The position numbers and the translations under genes were made by a program. 64,000 nucleotides of DNA, taken from positions 5,575,001 to 5,639,000 of the forward strand of contig NZ_CP150290.1 of assembly GCF_038051995.1 (NCBI RefSeq), given 5' to 3'. How positions within the stretch are numbered: the first letter of the stretch is position 1; each line of letters opens with the position of its first letter. This document shows, in pieces, positions 18,411 through 26,726 of the stretch. The notes below the pieces were generated by a model. It did not search any database. It was given only the letters and a program-made list of their open reading frames with translations, and had not been told where the DNA came from. Source of the stretch: Paenibacillus sp. FSL H8-0537 (GTDB lineage: Bacteria > Bacillota > Bacilli > Paenibacillales > Paenibacillaceae).

Positions 18411-19252
18411 GAGCGGGCCTCATTACGATGCGAGAGCAGCTTGCGGTACCAAGGCTGCAGCTTAAAAGCAGGTGCCACCGTTCGAATGCCATATCGCTCC
18501 ATTAGCTGCTGCGATGGTTTTTTCATTGCCGCTCTGCCCACTTGATCTTCCCCCAGCCATTGGCCAAGCTTGCCGCTGTCCAAATGTATAAACGTATCCT
18601 TCGTCATTTGCATTTCACCCAGCTTCACCGTACCCATTTCCTTGCAAATATCTTTCATTCGATACCCTCCTCTGCCCCATGGGGGCTGTATAATAACGGT
18701 ATTGTATTGGTCAGCTGTTAAGCCGAATAACGGGGAAATTTGTGTTATCCATCGTCTCCCATCCTCCTGGAAATGGGAAAGCGCAGCCGTCGTAACCACA
18801 ACTCGCGTGCTCGCCAGCCGCAATGCACAAACGGTAGCTGCATTATCCCAATAAGCGCTGACATCCATAAAAAGCACCTCAAAGGTTTGCTCTGCAATAT
18901 GGATTAAATGCTCCGCCTCATCGGGTGTGAAAAATTCGGCCTGATCACGCACGACATTGCCGAACAGCACTCGCAAATTCCCTCTTCCTTCGACCTTATG
19001 CATAGCACTCTTCAATCTTTCTGGTGTCAGTGAGCCGGATTGCAGCTCGGGCCGCAGCTTGTCGAGTGTGCTTTGCGGCTCCTGGATGCCAAGGTAGCGA
19101 TGGAGCTTCGCGCTCTTAAGATGCAGACATAAATACCCGACACGAAGGCCGCTGGCTTCGGCCATTCGGTACGCCGCGGCAAAAGCAGCTGTCGTAGTCC
19201 CAATATTAGGCGTCGTTCCAACAAAGGCAATGAGGGGTATTCGCTGCTCCAT
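18407..19252 (-). CDS. cpaE: CpaE/TadZ-like P-loop protein with altered Walker A
   Basis: A 281-residue MinD/ParA-superfamily protein. In tad systems TadZ/CpaE places the pilus machine at the pole or membrane. The P-loop reads GTTPNIGTTTAAF, so the usual lysine of GKTT is replaced by Thr. This suggests weak or absent ATP hydrolysis, as in other atypical TadZ proteins. MDVSAYWDN corresponds to the Walker B region. ATG 19250-19252 overlaps the cpaB stop (TGATG); AAGGAGG is ten bases upstream. A TTG one codon earlier is possible. Confidence 0.8.
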   Translation of the reverse strand: MEQRIPLIAFVGTTPNIGTTTAAFAAAYRMAEASGLRVGYLCLHLKSAKLHRYLGIQEPQSTLDKLRPELQSGSLTPERLKSAMHKVEGRGNLRVLFGNVVRDQAEFFTPDEAEHLIHIAEQTFEVLFMDVSAYWDNAATVCALRLASTRVVVTTAALSHFQEDGRRWITQISPLFGLTADQYNTVIIQPPWGRGGYRMKDICKEMGTVKLGEMQMTKDTFIHLDSGKLGQWLGEDQVGRAAMKKPSQQLMERYGIRTVAPAFKLQPWYRKLLSHRNEARS

Positions 19253-19977
19253 CAAGGCTGTTCCTCCTTAGTCTCATCCACAACATTGAGCGATTCCGGG
19301 CTGAAAGCTATGACAAGCTTATAGCTTCCATCCTTGCAATAACCATCGATTTCGAGCCACTGCCTCTCGGTCAGATTGAGGTTGATATAATCGATCATGC
19401 CATTGGCCTCACGTCGCGAGGCGTACATCTTTTCCTTATCCCCATCCGCTAAGGAGAGCAGATTCGGATCTTCCATATTATCGATTTCAACATTTCCTGA
19501 AGATTTGACTGACGCTACTGTAACAGCCAGATCAAACAAGCGGCCGGAGTCTTCTCCTTCACCGGATAAATAAAGCACGACCTTATCCCCGGCACGAATG
19601 CCGTTAGAAATGGAACGTACATAATCCCGCGGAATTTGAAAGGTCGATTCGCTACTGCCCGGCAGCAGGTGAAAACGATCGATTTTCCAACCGAGAATCG
19701 GTTCCTGCGTGCCCAGCGGCACAATCGTCTCCACTCCAACAGCAGTCGCAACGTCCAGCAGCATTCCATTGTCATAAGCCGCTTTCGGCACATACCGATA
19801 GGCGAGATCCCCTGCCATTATAGTCACCCCAGCAGCAATAAAGCGCTTGGGTACGACGACGGCAACCATCTCTTGACGCTGCAATTGCAGCTGCTGAATC
19901 TGAAACAGGCCGTACACAAGCGCACCCGAGAAGAGCGCAGCCAGCACACTTATCCAAATATTCCTTTTTCTATTCAT
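19252..19977 (-). CDS. cpaB: CpaB-like SAF-domain protein, first gene of tad operon
   Basis: A 241-residue protein with an N-terminal membrane helix (about 8-26) followed by a SAF-type domain (VVVPKRFIAAGVTIMAGDLAYRYVPK) as in CpaB/RcpC. These proteins stabilise the pilus channel. No secretin gene accompanies it, as expected for a Gram-positive. ATG 19975-19977 has GGGAG just upstream; an ATG seven codons earlier lacks a ribosome binding site. The gene opens an operon of nine genes downstream of the leader at 20010-20136. Confidence 0.75.
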   Translation of the reverse strand: MNRKRNIWISVLAALFSGALVYGLFQIQQLQLQRQEMVAVVVPKRFIAAGVTIMAGDLAYRYVPKAAYDNGMLLDVATAVGVETIVPLGTQEPILGWKIDRFHLLPGSSESTFQIPRDYVRSISNGIRAGDKVVLYLSGEGEDSGRLFDLAVTVASVKSSGNVEIDNMEDPNLLSLADGDKEKMYASRREANGMIDYINLNLTERQWLEIDGYCKDGSYKLVIAFSPESLNVVDETKEEQP

Positions 19978-20009
19978 CCCTTCTCCCTTCCGAGCCATTA
20001 GCAGACAAC

Positions 20010-20066
20010 AAAAAAAGAACGCAGCAGCAGCCTGTAAAAGGCTTAACTACTAGCGTTCTTCGCTAA
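20010..20066 (-). promoter_or_regulatory. Attenuator-like leader of the tad operon
   Basis: Read on the minus strand, a terminator stem AAGAACGC...GCGTTCTT (20053-20060 with 20015-20022, with an inner AGCC/GGCT hairpin) ends in a run of seven T. It lies between the promoter and the cpaB start. The left arm of this stem can instead pair as TTAGCG-loop-CGCTAG (20050-20066), which would block the terminator. The layout fits conditional termination; no known riboswitch class was recognised. Confidence 0.6.
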
Positions 20067-20107
20067 GTATTGCTCATATACAATTGGATTGTTCCTTGAT
20101 TAACCAC

Positions 20108-20136
20108 ATAATAGCAAAGGAAACATTTCTTGTCCA
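20108..20136 (-). promoter_or_regulatory. Promoter of the tad operon
   Basis: Minus strand: -35 TGGACA (20131-20136), a 17-bp spacer, and -10 TATTAT (20108-20113) preceded by TGC, an extended -10. It lies about 130 bases upstream of the cpaB start, so the transcript has a leader containing the terminator-like fold. Confidence 0.7.
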
Positions 20137-20177
20137 TCTATTTTTAAAAAATAAATTTTCACACGCCGCTTATGCAC

Positions 20178-20224
20178 AAATGCGCTCTCCTACAGCATCA
20201 ACGATGCTATAAAAAAGCGCATTT
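20178..20224. repeat. Stable two-part stem-loop between ndoA and the tad promoter
   Basis: The outer stem AAATGCGCT (20178-20186) pairs with AGCGCATTT (20216-20224). The inner stem ACAGCATC pairs with GATGCTAT around a three-base loop (20192-20210). It has no T run on either strand, so it is not a typical terminator. It could be a repeat-family element or a transcript-end structure. Confidence 0.55.
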
Positions 20225-20260
20225 ATACAGGATTTAGCCCGTTAAGAAGAAAGGCCTGAC

Positions 20261-20281
20261 GGCGTCCTTTCTATAGACGCC
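20261..20281 (-). terminator. Hairpin after ndoA
   Basis: GGCGTC (20261-20266) pairs with GACGCC (20276-20281), six bases after the ndoA stop in the direction of transcription. Downstream bases on the minus strand include TTTCTTCTT. It may be a weak terminator of the alr/ndo transcript. Confidence 0.45.
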
Positions 20282-20286
20282 ATCGT

Positions 20287-20637
20287 TTAAAAATCAATCA
20301 GGCCCACACTAATCAGCAGCGCGTCATCAACTTTACGCATCGTTTCATCGTCCAAATGCGTAATTTTGTCGGTTAGCCGCTGTTTGTCGATCGTTCGAAT
20401 CTGCTCAAGCAGAACGACGGAATCCCGGTCAAAGCCATGTGCAGCCGCGTTCATTTCTACATGTGTAGGGAGCTTCGCCTTCTGAATCTGCGCGGTAATG
20501 GCCGCCACAATGACGGTCGGACTAAACCGGTTGCCGATATCATTCTGAATGACAAGAACAGGCCGCACTCCTCCCTGCTCCGATCCGACGACAGGTGACA
20601 GATCAGCAAAGAACACGTCTCCACGTTTTACGATCAA
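20287..20637 (-). CDS. ndoA: Endoribonuclease toxin NdoA (EndoA/MazF)
   Basis: A 116-residue MazF-family RNase, full length and almost identical in layout to Bacillus EndoA ([33 protein letters not shown]). In Bacillus it cuts single-stranded RNA at U^ACAU sites and is held inactive by NdoAI. The conserved Arg/Thr active-site region ([13 protein letters not shown]) is present. The gene starts three bases after the antitoxin stop, so the two are cotranscribed and coupled. Confidence 0.95.
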   Translation of the reverse strand: MIVKRGDVFFADLSPVVGSEQGGVRPVLVIQNDIGNRFSPTVIVAAITAQIQKAKLPTHVEMNAAAHGFDRDSVVLLEQIRTIDKQRLTDKITHLDDETMRKVDDALLISVGLIDF

Positions 20638-20640
20638 GCT

Positions 20641-20922
20641 CTACACCCCGCTTACAAGACGGCCGAGCGTGTGATCAGCCTCTACCTCCGCTTGAAAAGC
20701 TTCCGAGGCCATGTTCAAGTTGATTTTAGCCATCTCCAGATACCCACGCTGCATGGACTCGCGGATTTGCCGTTTCTTTCTTTCCACAAGGTACAGCTTC
20801 ATAGCCTGCCTAATAAATTCACTGCGGTTAGAGTTCTCCTTAGCTACGATACCGTCAACCTCCTCCAGTAAATGATCCGGCAAGCTAATCATGATCCTCT
20901 TGGTGTTCTGCACATTGGCCAC
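20641..20922 (-). CDS. ndoAI: Antitoxin NdoAI (ribbon-helix-helix)
   Basis: A 93-residue antitoxin, the same length as B. subtilis NdoAI. It has an N-terminal ribbon-helix-helix (KRIMISLPDHLLEEVDGI; NRSEFIRQAMKLYL) and the C-terminal NdoA-binding segment (QRGYLEMAKINLNMASEA). GTG 20920-20922 is chosen because GGAGGTG lies eight bases upstream and it gives the family length; upstream in-frame codons precede that Shine-Dalgarno sequence. Confidence 0.92.
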   Translation of the reverse strand: MANVQNTKRIMISLPDHLLEEVDGIVAKENSNRSEFIRQAMKLYLVERKKRQIRESMQRGYLEMAKINLNMASEAFQAEVEADHTLGRLVSGV

Positions 20923-21153
20923 CGAACAAGCACCTCCAAAACTTCTCCACAACCTTTAATACACATTATTGCAATAATAAGGCCCCTCTATACTTCAACA
21001 TATCTATGTCAGCGATATATCAAATATGCTGTACGAACATGACGTACTTTAGCGTCTTTAAACCCGACCTAGCATTAATTCGAGACAAATGGTGAAATCC
21101 CTCTTTTTTTGCGTAAAAATGGCATTTGAAATTTTTCCCGCATGCTTATGCTG

Positions 21154-22380
21154 TCAAATTAAAGGATTTACGACGGATAGCGCCTTTCCGTCCTTCATAT
21201 AGACACGCGGTACACGAGCGGCCAGCATGCAGGTAACCTCATAATTAATCGTATCGAGCTGCTTCGCAACCTCTTCTACAGAAATCCGCGCATTGCCCTG
21301 CTCGCCAATGAGCACAACCTCTTCGCCTTGCTCTACGGCTTCTCCAGCTTCCGTCGCCGCTGCATCAAGCGCAATCATGCACTGATCCATGCAAATCGTA
21401 CCGCGGACAGGAACCTTCACGCCACGGACGAGCGCTTGTGCTTTGCCTGTGAGCATCCGGCTAAAGCCGTCGGCATAGCCAATCGGGAGCGTGCCAATCC
21501 GCTCCTCGCCCTCCGTCACATAACGTGCGCCATAGCTGATACCCCAGCCTGAAGGTGCATTTTTCACCATAACGATCTCCGTCTTAAGCGATAATACGGG
21601 CTCCAACTGCAGCTCATCATGGCGCACCTCATCCGACGGGTAAAGGCCATACATACTGATGCCAAGCCGCAGCATATTGCCCGCAAGCTCCGGCGTATCC
21701 ATGCCTGCAGCGCTATTCGCCGCATGGATAATCGGAATGGGCAGCTCCTGCTGCAGCACATAACGAACAATTTCCTGAAAGCGCTCATGCTGCAAAATCG
21801 TATAGCTTTTGTCATGCTCATCCGCACGAGAGTAGTGGGTAAATAAGCCTTCGACTTCAAGCTGGGGAACGGAAAGCGCCTTTTCGATAAAAGGGATAGC
21901 CGCATCCGCTCCAATGAGCCCAAGCCGTCCCATGCCGGAATCCACTTTAATATGAACCTTTAGCTTATGGTTAAAATGATCCTCATCCGGAGCTGGCAGC
22001 TTGGACGCTGCCTCCAAAACATCCTCACGAAACAAGGCTATCGTTATGTCATGCTTTCTTGCAAGCCACAGCGCATCCGCCGCAACATAGCCGAGTACCA
22101 ATATAGGGATGGAAATGCCTGCCCGTCTCAGCTCCAATGCCTCATCTAGAAAAGCGACCCCTAAATAATCGACTCCGCTGTTTGCAGCTTCCCGTGCAAT
22201 TTCCACCGCTCCATGGCCATAAGCATTGGCTTTCACAGAAGCCATCAGGCGTACGCCCTCGCCCATATGCGCTCGAAACACGCTTAAATTGCGGCGCAGC
22301 GCATCCAAAGAAATTTCTACCCGTGTTGGGCGATAATACCCCTCCAAGTCGTTCACCTTCTCCTTATCCGGCAGCCCCAT
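21154..22380 (-). CDS. alr: Alanine racemase
   Basis: A PLP-dependent, fold-III enzyme that converts L- to D-alanine for peptidoglycan. The lysine that binds PLP is in ASVKANAYGHG (Lys50 from this start) and the catalytic Tyr is in WGISYGARYV. The length, up to 408 residues, is normal. The start is uncertain: ATG 22378-22380 lacks a ribosome binding site, while GTG or TTG codons at about residues 9 and 12 follow AAGGAGAAGG and would give the usual YYRPTRVEI beginning. The neighbourhood ydcC-alr-ndoAI-ndoA is conserved in Bacillales. Confidence 0.95.
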   Translation of the reverse strand: MGLPDKEKVNDLEGYYRPTRVEISLDALRRNLSVFRAHMGEGVRLMASVKANAYGHGAVEIAREAANSGVDYLGVAFLDEALELRRAGISIPILVLGYVAADALWLARKHDITIALFREDVLEAASKLPAPDEDHFNHKLKVHIKVDSGMGRLGLIGADAAIPFIEKALSVPQLEVEGLFTHYSRADEHDKSYTILQHERFQEIVRYVLQQELPIPIIHAANSAAGMDTPELAGNMLRLGISMYGLYPSDEVRHDELQLEPVLSLKTEIVMVKNAPSGWGISYGARYVTEGEERIGTLPIGYADGFSRMLTGKAQALVRGVKVPVRGTICMDQCMIALDAAATEAGEAVEQGEEVVLIGEQGNARISVEEVAKQLDTINYEVTCMLAARVPRVYMKDGKALSVVNPLI

Positions 22381-22491
22381 ACATTAGGGCCAGTAAACAT
22401 CAATAGTAATAATGTTATACGTTGCCGTCAGGACTGTCAATGAAATGACCGCCGGATTTGATTAGCACGTCTTGGAAATTCAGGGAGATTC

Positions 22492-23745
22492 CTATTTATC
22501 GACACCAGATTGCACGGATTGGGCAATTTTGATCATTTCGGTTTCTGGCAGCGCGGCGCTTGTCAGCCTGAATTGATCACCTTCATAAGTCCAGCTGAGC
22601 GTTTGCTGCTCGGCTCCTGAGGTCAGCTCTCCCCACGTAAAGCCAAGATCCACCAAGGTGCCCGGTACGAGCGAAGCTGCTTGATCATGCGGCTGAGTCT
22701 GAATGAGCGAGAAGTCGTAAACGCCTGTATAGCGAGTCAGCTGCCCAGGATTCCCAGCGAACTCCACATCACTGCTGTCTTTCCAAACGACGCCATCCGG
22801 CAAATAAGTCGGAGCCATCGTCAGGAACACGCCATCATCCGGCAGCGCACTTGTCTCATTAGCTTCCTCACCCGCATTCGAGCTGCCATCTGTATTTTGA
22901 TCTGTACTCGCATTTTGATCGCTGCCAGTGTTTTGCTCCGAATTGGCTTCTGTATTTGCATTGCCGGAAATGCCTGTGCTGCTGTCCACATCGTTCTGCC
23001 CGCCTGCGTTATTGTCTGAACCAGCAGCTTGATTATTGTTTGTGCCATTGTTATTAGCATTATCCTCAGGCATAGCCGAAGTCGCTTGGTCGCCTGTGCC
23101 GCTGCTCGATGGGGTCGACTTCATGTTGGCTTCTGTCTCGAATACACTTTTATCGAATTTGGAACCAAATTCAAAGGTATTGAACTCCACCTCGACCATA
23201 AGCGCAGCATTGGCGTCGCTGACCTCGACATGGACTGGCTTGTAGCTCGACTTGTCTAGCCAAATCTTTTGCCGTGCCAATGAACCATTATTGTAATTCG
23301 CCATGACATCGAAGACGTAGGCACTTTCTTCAGAAGCAAATTGGCGCGAGTTATCAAGCAGAATGCTCTGCACCAGCGTCTGGTACAAATAAACCTGGCC
23401 TTGATTTTGCGGCCAATCGCTTTGGAAACGGAACACTTTATTGAGGCGTGGCGTCAGGACGAAAACGCCATCGTCATTGCGCAGTACAATTTGGGTAATG
23501 TCTTTTTCTTCATTAGTTAGCTTAATGCGATAATATTGCGGCTTCTGATAAGATACTTCAACCTTGTAGGTAAGCGGCTGTTGTCCCGTATGCAGTGTCA
23601 TTGTCCCGCTTCCTTGATAACTCTCAAGCCCATTTACTACCTTGTCCAGATCCTTCACCACGGACTCGGCATCCTTCGTCCCGCAGGCAGCCAATACGAG
23701 TGAAAAACATAATATCATTGCCGCGGCCCATGTCATGCGACGCAT
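22492..23745 (-). CDS. ydcC: YdcC-like outer-surface lipoprotein (LolA-type fold)
   Basis: A 417-residue predicted lipoprotein with lipobox LVLAAC (Cys21) and a LolA/LolB-like beta region from about 30 to 205 (LESYQGSGTMTLHTG...). B. subtilis YdcC, in the same place before alr, is a sporulation-associated lipoprotein of unknown activity. A low-complexity block rich in Asn, Gln, Ser, Gly and Asp (about 210-300) splits the protein before a C-terminal domain (LTMAPTYLPDG...). ATG 23743-23745 has GAGGGG nine bases upstream; an in-frame ATG 42 bases earlier lies before that Shine-Dalgarno sequence. Confidence 0.8.
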   Translation of the reverse strand: MRRMTWAAAMILCFSLVLAACGTKDAESVVKDLDKVVNGLESYQGSGTMTLHTGQQPLTYKVEVSYQKPQYYRIKLTNEEKDITQIVLRNDDGVFVLTPRLNKVFRFQSDWPQNQGQVYLYQTLVQSILLDNSRQFASEESAYVFDVMANYNNGSLARQKIWLDKSSYKPVHVEVSDANAALMVEVEFNTFEFGSKFDKSVFETEANMKSTPSSSGTGDQATSAMPEDNANNNGTNNNQAAGSDNNAGGQNDVDSSTGISGNANTEANSEQNTGSDQNASTDQNTDGSSNAGEEANETSALPDDGVFLTMAPTYLPDGVVWKDSSDVEFAGNPGQLTRYTGVYDFSLIQTQPHDQAASLVPGTLVDLGFTWGELTSGAEQQTLSWTYEGDQFRLTSAALPETEMIKIAQSVQSGVDK

Positions 23746-23983
23746 TAAAATCATCCCCTCTTCACAATGTTTTGCCATCTGATTCATGTGTATGAGATAA
23801 CTTGGACATTTATGCGGACTAGTTTGACAAGCTGGCTGTGAAAACGAATCAAAGCTTCCCCGCCATTTGTCGCGTTGATGCCCGTCTAAAGGCTAGTATG
23901 CTGAACGGACTGTGGTCCGTTACGTAATCTCGCGGAGCGCCTTACAATAAGGACATAGACGAACACGGGAAAGGATGAACGAT

Positions 23984-24199
23984 ATGAAAAAATTATTTCG
24001 CTCAACTACGGACAGTAAGCTGACTGGTCTGTGCGGAGGTTTAGGACAATGGCTTGGCATTGATCCTACTATTATAAGATTGCTTGTTGTTGTTGCATCG
24101 CTTTTCAGCTTAGGTGCTGTCATACTTGCTTATTTCATTGCAGTTTTGATTGTTCCAAAAGCTCCGCAAGGCGATTTCAGATTTGCTGATCACTACTAA
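23984..24199 (+). CDS. PspC-domain envelope stress protein
   Basis: A 71-residue membrane protein consisting of a PspC domain: KKLFRSTTDSKLTGLCGGLGQ, then a hydrophobic helix (about 28-58). PspC proteins sense or relay membrane stress and act with PspA, whose gene follows 26 bases later. ATG 23984 is chosen: AAAGG lies nine bases upstream and it gives the usual family start. An ATG three codons earlier abuts the same AAAGG. Confidence 0.9.
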   Translation: MKKLFRSTTDSKLTGLCGGLGQWLGIDPTIIRLLVVVASLFSLGAVILAYFIAVLIVPKAPQGDFRFADHY

Positions 24200-24225
24200 A
24201 ATTAATTTTGAGGAGAGATGATAGA

Positions 24226-24894
24226 ATGGGAATTTTACAGCGTGTATTTAGTATGACGAAGGCAGCGGCCAATGAGATGTTAGATAAAATGGAAAACCCC
24301 GTGACCATGCTTAACCAATATTTGCGGGATCTGGACGTGGACATCGCAAGCACTGAACGTGAGAGCTTGCATCAGCAAGCGCAAGAGCGTGTTTTAGAAG
24401 CTAAGCTCACTGAGCTGCAGCAACAAGCCGACTACTATGAAAGCAAAGCAGAGCAAGCGGTAGCAGGTGAACGCGAGGAAGAGGCCCGTGCTGCACTTGA
24501 AGCTAAACTAGCTTACGCCGATCAGCGCGAAGAAACCTCAACGCTGGCTCAGCTAGCCAAGCAGAGCGCGTTTGAGCTCGGTCTTCGTCTCGAATCACTT
24601 AAGGAAGAAAAAATCCGGCTGCTGGAAAAACGCAAAGAACTCATTCTGCGCCTGAAGAAAACAGACGGGGCCACTGGCTATTCATCAGGAGATTCGTTGC
24701 AGGGGAGCTTCGCTTCCCGAGGTTTTGACCGTATTGAGCAGAAGCTGATGGAACGGGAAGCACAGCAGGAGTTGTCTAAAGCCCCCTATGGTGCGGGTCG
24801 TGACACGGCAGCAAATACCCAGCAAAACGAGCAGCAAAGCGCAAGAGTAGAGGAAGAGCTGCAGCGGTTATTGCAGAAAAAATCCGTCAGCTAA
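24226..24894 (+). CDS. pspA: PspA/IM30-family membrane-protection protein
   Basis: A 222-residue coiled-coil protein of the PspA/Vipp1 (ESCRT-III-like) family. It starts MGILQRVFSMTKAAANEMLDK with an amphipathic first helix, followed by a long heptad-rich region (to about 160) and a Gln-rich tail. Family members polymerise on damaged membranes. GAGGAG lies upstream of ATG 24226. It is transcribed with the PspC gene, a compact envelope-stress pair. Confidence 0.92.
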   Translation: MGILQRVFSMTKAAANEMLDKMENPVTMLNQYLRDLDVDIASTERESLHQQAQERVLEAKLTELQQQADYYESKAEQAVAGEREEEARAALEAKLAYADQREETSTLAQLAKQSAFELGLRLESLKEEKIRLLEKRKELILRLKKTDGATGYSSGDSLQGSFASRGFDRIEQKLMEREAQQELSKAPYGAGRDTAANTQQNEQQSARVEEELQRLLQKKSVS

Positions 24895-24953
24895 GCGTAA
24901 ACGGCTGTCGCCGTCCTCTGGCGGCAAAGCTGCCGTTTCGAGAATGAAATATA

Positions 24954-25012
24954 AACAGGAGCCAATCCTTTAGCAGTCATACTGCTTTCTGAGTGGCTCC
25001 TGTTCTTTTTTA
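24954..25012. terminator. Bidirectional terminator between pspA and khtU
   Basis: AACAGGAGCCA (24954-24964) pairs with TGGCTCCTGTT (24994-25004), with an inner AGCAG/CTGCT stem, followed by a run of T. It separates two convergent genes. Confidence 0.85.
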
Positions 25013-25025
25013 CGGGCAATGTCCG

Positions 25026-26228
25026 TTATCCTCTTGAACGCCTTAACCTCTTCCACAGCTGCTCAAAGCTTCGGTAAATCCATTTGGACTCCTTCGTAAG
25101 CAAAGGCCCCAGCACAGCAAGAATAAGGACGTACAGTACGGCAAAGGATTGAATGGAGGCCATCAAGCCGCCCGCTTTGCCGATGTTCGCCATAATGATG
25201 GAGAACTCGCCTCGGGAAACGAGCGTAAAGCCTACATTAAGCGACGCCTTTGGCGTAATCCCTGAAATACGGCCCGCCAGCATCCCTGCTGCAAAATTGC
25301 CAATCAGCGTCAAAACGACCGCAATCAGCGTCATCCCTACCGCACCGCCCAAGGAGGCAGGCTCGATTGTTAAACCGAAGCTAAAGAAAAACAGCGCCCC
25401 GAAAAAATCGCGAAAGGGCAAAATCTGCTGCTCGATCCGCTTCACATGCCTAGATTCGCCCAGTACAAGTCCGATCATCAGCGCTCCTATCGCCTCTGCC
25501 ACATGCAGCGTTTCCGAGAAGCCTGCGACAAGAAACAGCAGCGTCATAATCATCAGTAGGAACAGCTCTGACGATTTAATATTAAGCGCAAAATCAATAT
25601 ATTTAATAATTTTCCTGCCAATAAATAAAAATACAACGATGAATGCCAGGGCGGTCAAAGAGATTAGCAAAACACTCCAGAATGAAGAGGCGCCGCTCAA
25701 GATGAGTCCCGTCAAAATCGAAATGTGCACCGCAATGAACAAATCATCAAACATGATCATACCCATTATGATTTCCGTTTCCGGGTTAGCGGTTCTCTTT
25801 AAATCAACTAATACCTTTGCCACAATTGCAGTTGATGAGCTCGTCATAATACCGCAAACAACCAGCGTTTCTTTGATGGGCAAGTCCCCGATCCAGCCAA
25901 GCAGCAGCCCTGAGAGAAAATTCAGCGCTACGTAGAAGGAACCGCCTACGATTATCGCTTTTCCTGATTTCAACAGCCGCTTCACAGAAAACTCCAGCCC
26001 TAAATAAAACAACAAAAATAAAATGCCTAAACGTCCCATGAATTCGATAAAGGAAGAGCTCTCAATAAACCGCAAATCAATAATCCAAAAATGCGGCGCA
26101 TGCGGTCCAACAGCCATTCCAATTAATATATAAAAAGGAATAACTGAGAAGCGAAGCTTCGCTGAAAGCAAGCCTGTCAGCGTAATGAGTGCCAGTGCCA
26201 TCCCGACTTCAAATATGAGCGTCTCCAT
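25026..26228 (-). CDS. khtU: CPA2-family cation/proton antiporter, KhtU-like
   Basis: A 400-residue membrane antiporter with about twelve hydrophobic helices, of the KefB/KhtU type. Acidic and polar residues of the transport core appear in the helix containing GIMTSSSTAIVAKVLVD and in GMIMFDDLF. B. subtilis KhtU exports potassium in response to acylated glutathione-like adducts and c-di-AMP via KhtT. Unlike KefB it has no C-terminal TrkA domain; that role is supplied by the separate upstream gene. The start is three bases after the khtT stop, so translation is coupled. Confidence 0.85.
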   Translation of the reverse strand: METLIFEVGMALALITLTGLLSAKLRFSVIPFYILIGMAVGPHAPHFWIIDLRFIESSSFIEFMGRLGILFLLFYLGLEFSVKRLLKSGKAIIVGGSFYVALNFLSGLLLGWIGDLPIKETLVVCGIMTSSSTAIVAKVLVDLKRTANPETEIIMGMIMFDDLFIAVHISILTGLILSGASSFWSVLLISLTALAFIVVFLFIGRKIIKYIDFALNIKSSELFLLMIMTLLFLVAGFSETLHVAEAIGALMIGLVLGESRHVKRIEQQILPFRDFFGALFFFSFGLTIEPASLGGAVGMTLIAVVLTLIGNFAAGMLAGRISGITPKASLNVGFTLVSRGEFSIIMANIGKAGGLMASIQSFAVLYVLILAVLGPLLTKESKWIYRSFEQLWKRLRRSRG

Positions 26229-26231
26229 GGG

Positions 26232-26726
26232 CTAAAGCATCCCATTCAGCAAAAGTTTTTTTAATTGGTTCAGTTGAATGCGTTCACCTGCCACGACTAA
26301 GGTTACCCCTGGCGTAAACACGTATTCCGCGCCGGGATTAATATGCTTGTTCTTATCCTTCTCGACTACAGCCAGTATGGTCGCACCCGTTGTTTTGCGG
26401 ATATCCAGCTCGCCAATTCGCTTGCCAACACATTTGGATAATGGCTCCAGCCGAATCCATTCGATAACTAAGCTATCTAACGCTATTTCCTGGTTTTCGA
26501 GAAATTTCGGCTTATAGGTGATCCCTGCAAGGATGGCCGATACAACTCTGGCTTCCTCGTCGTCAAGCGAAACCATTGACCGCATCTCATCAGGCTCATC
26601 AGCATCCATGTGAAACATATCCCGTCTTTCATCATTATGAACGACAATAACCAGTTGCTCCCCACCGCGGGTGCGCAGGCTGTATTTTTGGCCAATACCC
26701 GGCAGTTCAGATTCTCTAAGATCCAC
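26232..26726 (-). CDS. khtT: KhtT-like regulatory subunit with TrkA-C (RCK_C) domain
   Basis: A 164-residue cytoplasmic regulator. The N-terminal region (ESELPGIGQKYSLRTRGGEQ) and the block SLDDEEARVVSAILAG match KhtT, followed by a RCK_C/TrkA-C domain from about 75 (IEWIRLEPLSKCVGKRIGELDIRK) to the end. In Bacillus KhtT binds c-di-AMP through this domain and controls KhtU. The start is GTG 26724-26726, with GAGGAG six bases upstream. It overlaps the preceding Gre-like gene by 11 bases. Confidence 0.9.
   Translation of the reverse strand: MDLRESELPGIGQKYSLRTRGGEQLVIVVHNDERRDMFHMDADEPDEMRSMVSLDDEEARVVSAILAGITYKPKFLENQEIALDSLVIEWIRLEPLSKCVGKRIGELDIRKTTGATILAVVEKDKNKHINPGAEYVFTPGVTLVVAGERIQLNQLKKLLLNGML

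Noticed and set aside
25153..25935. 260-codon plus-strand open frame opposite the KhtU-like antiporter
   Set aside because: A compositional shadow of a membrane protein gene (Ser/Pro/Lys-rich translation) without a ribosome binding site.
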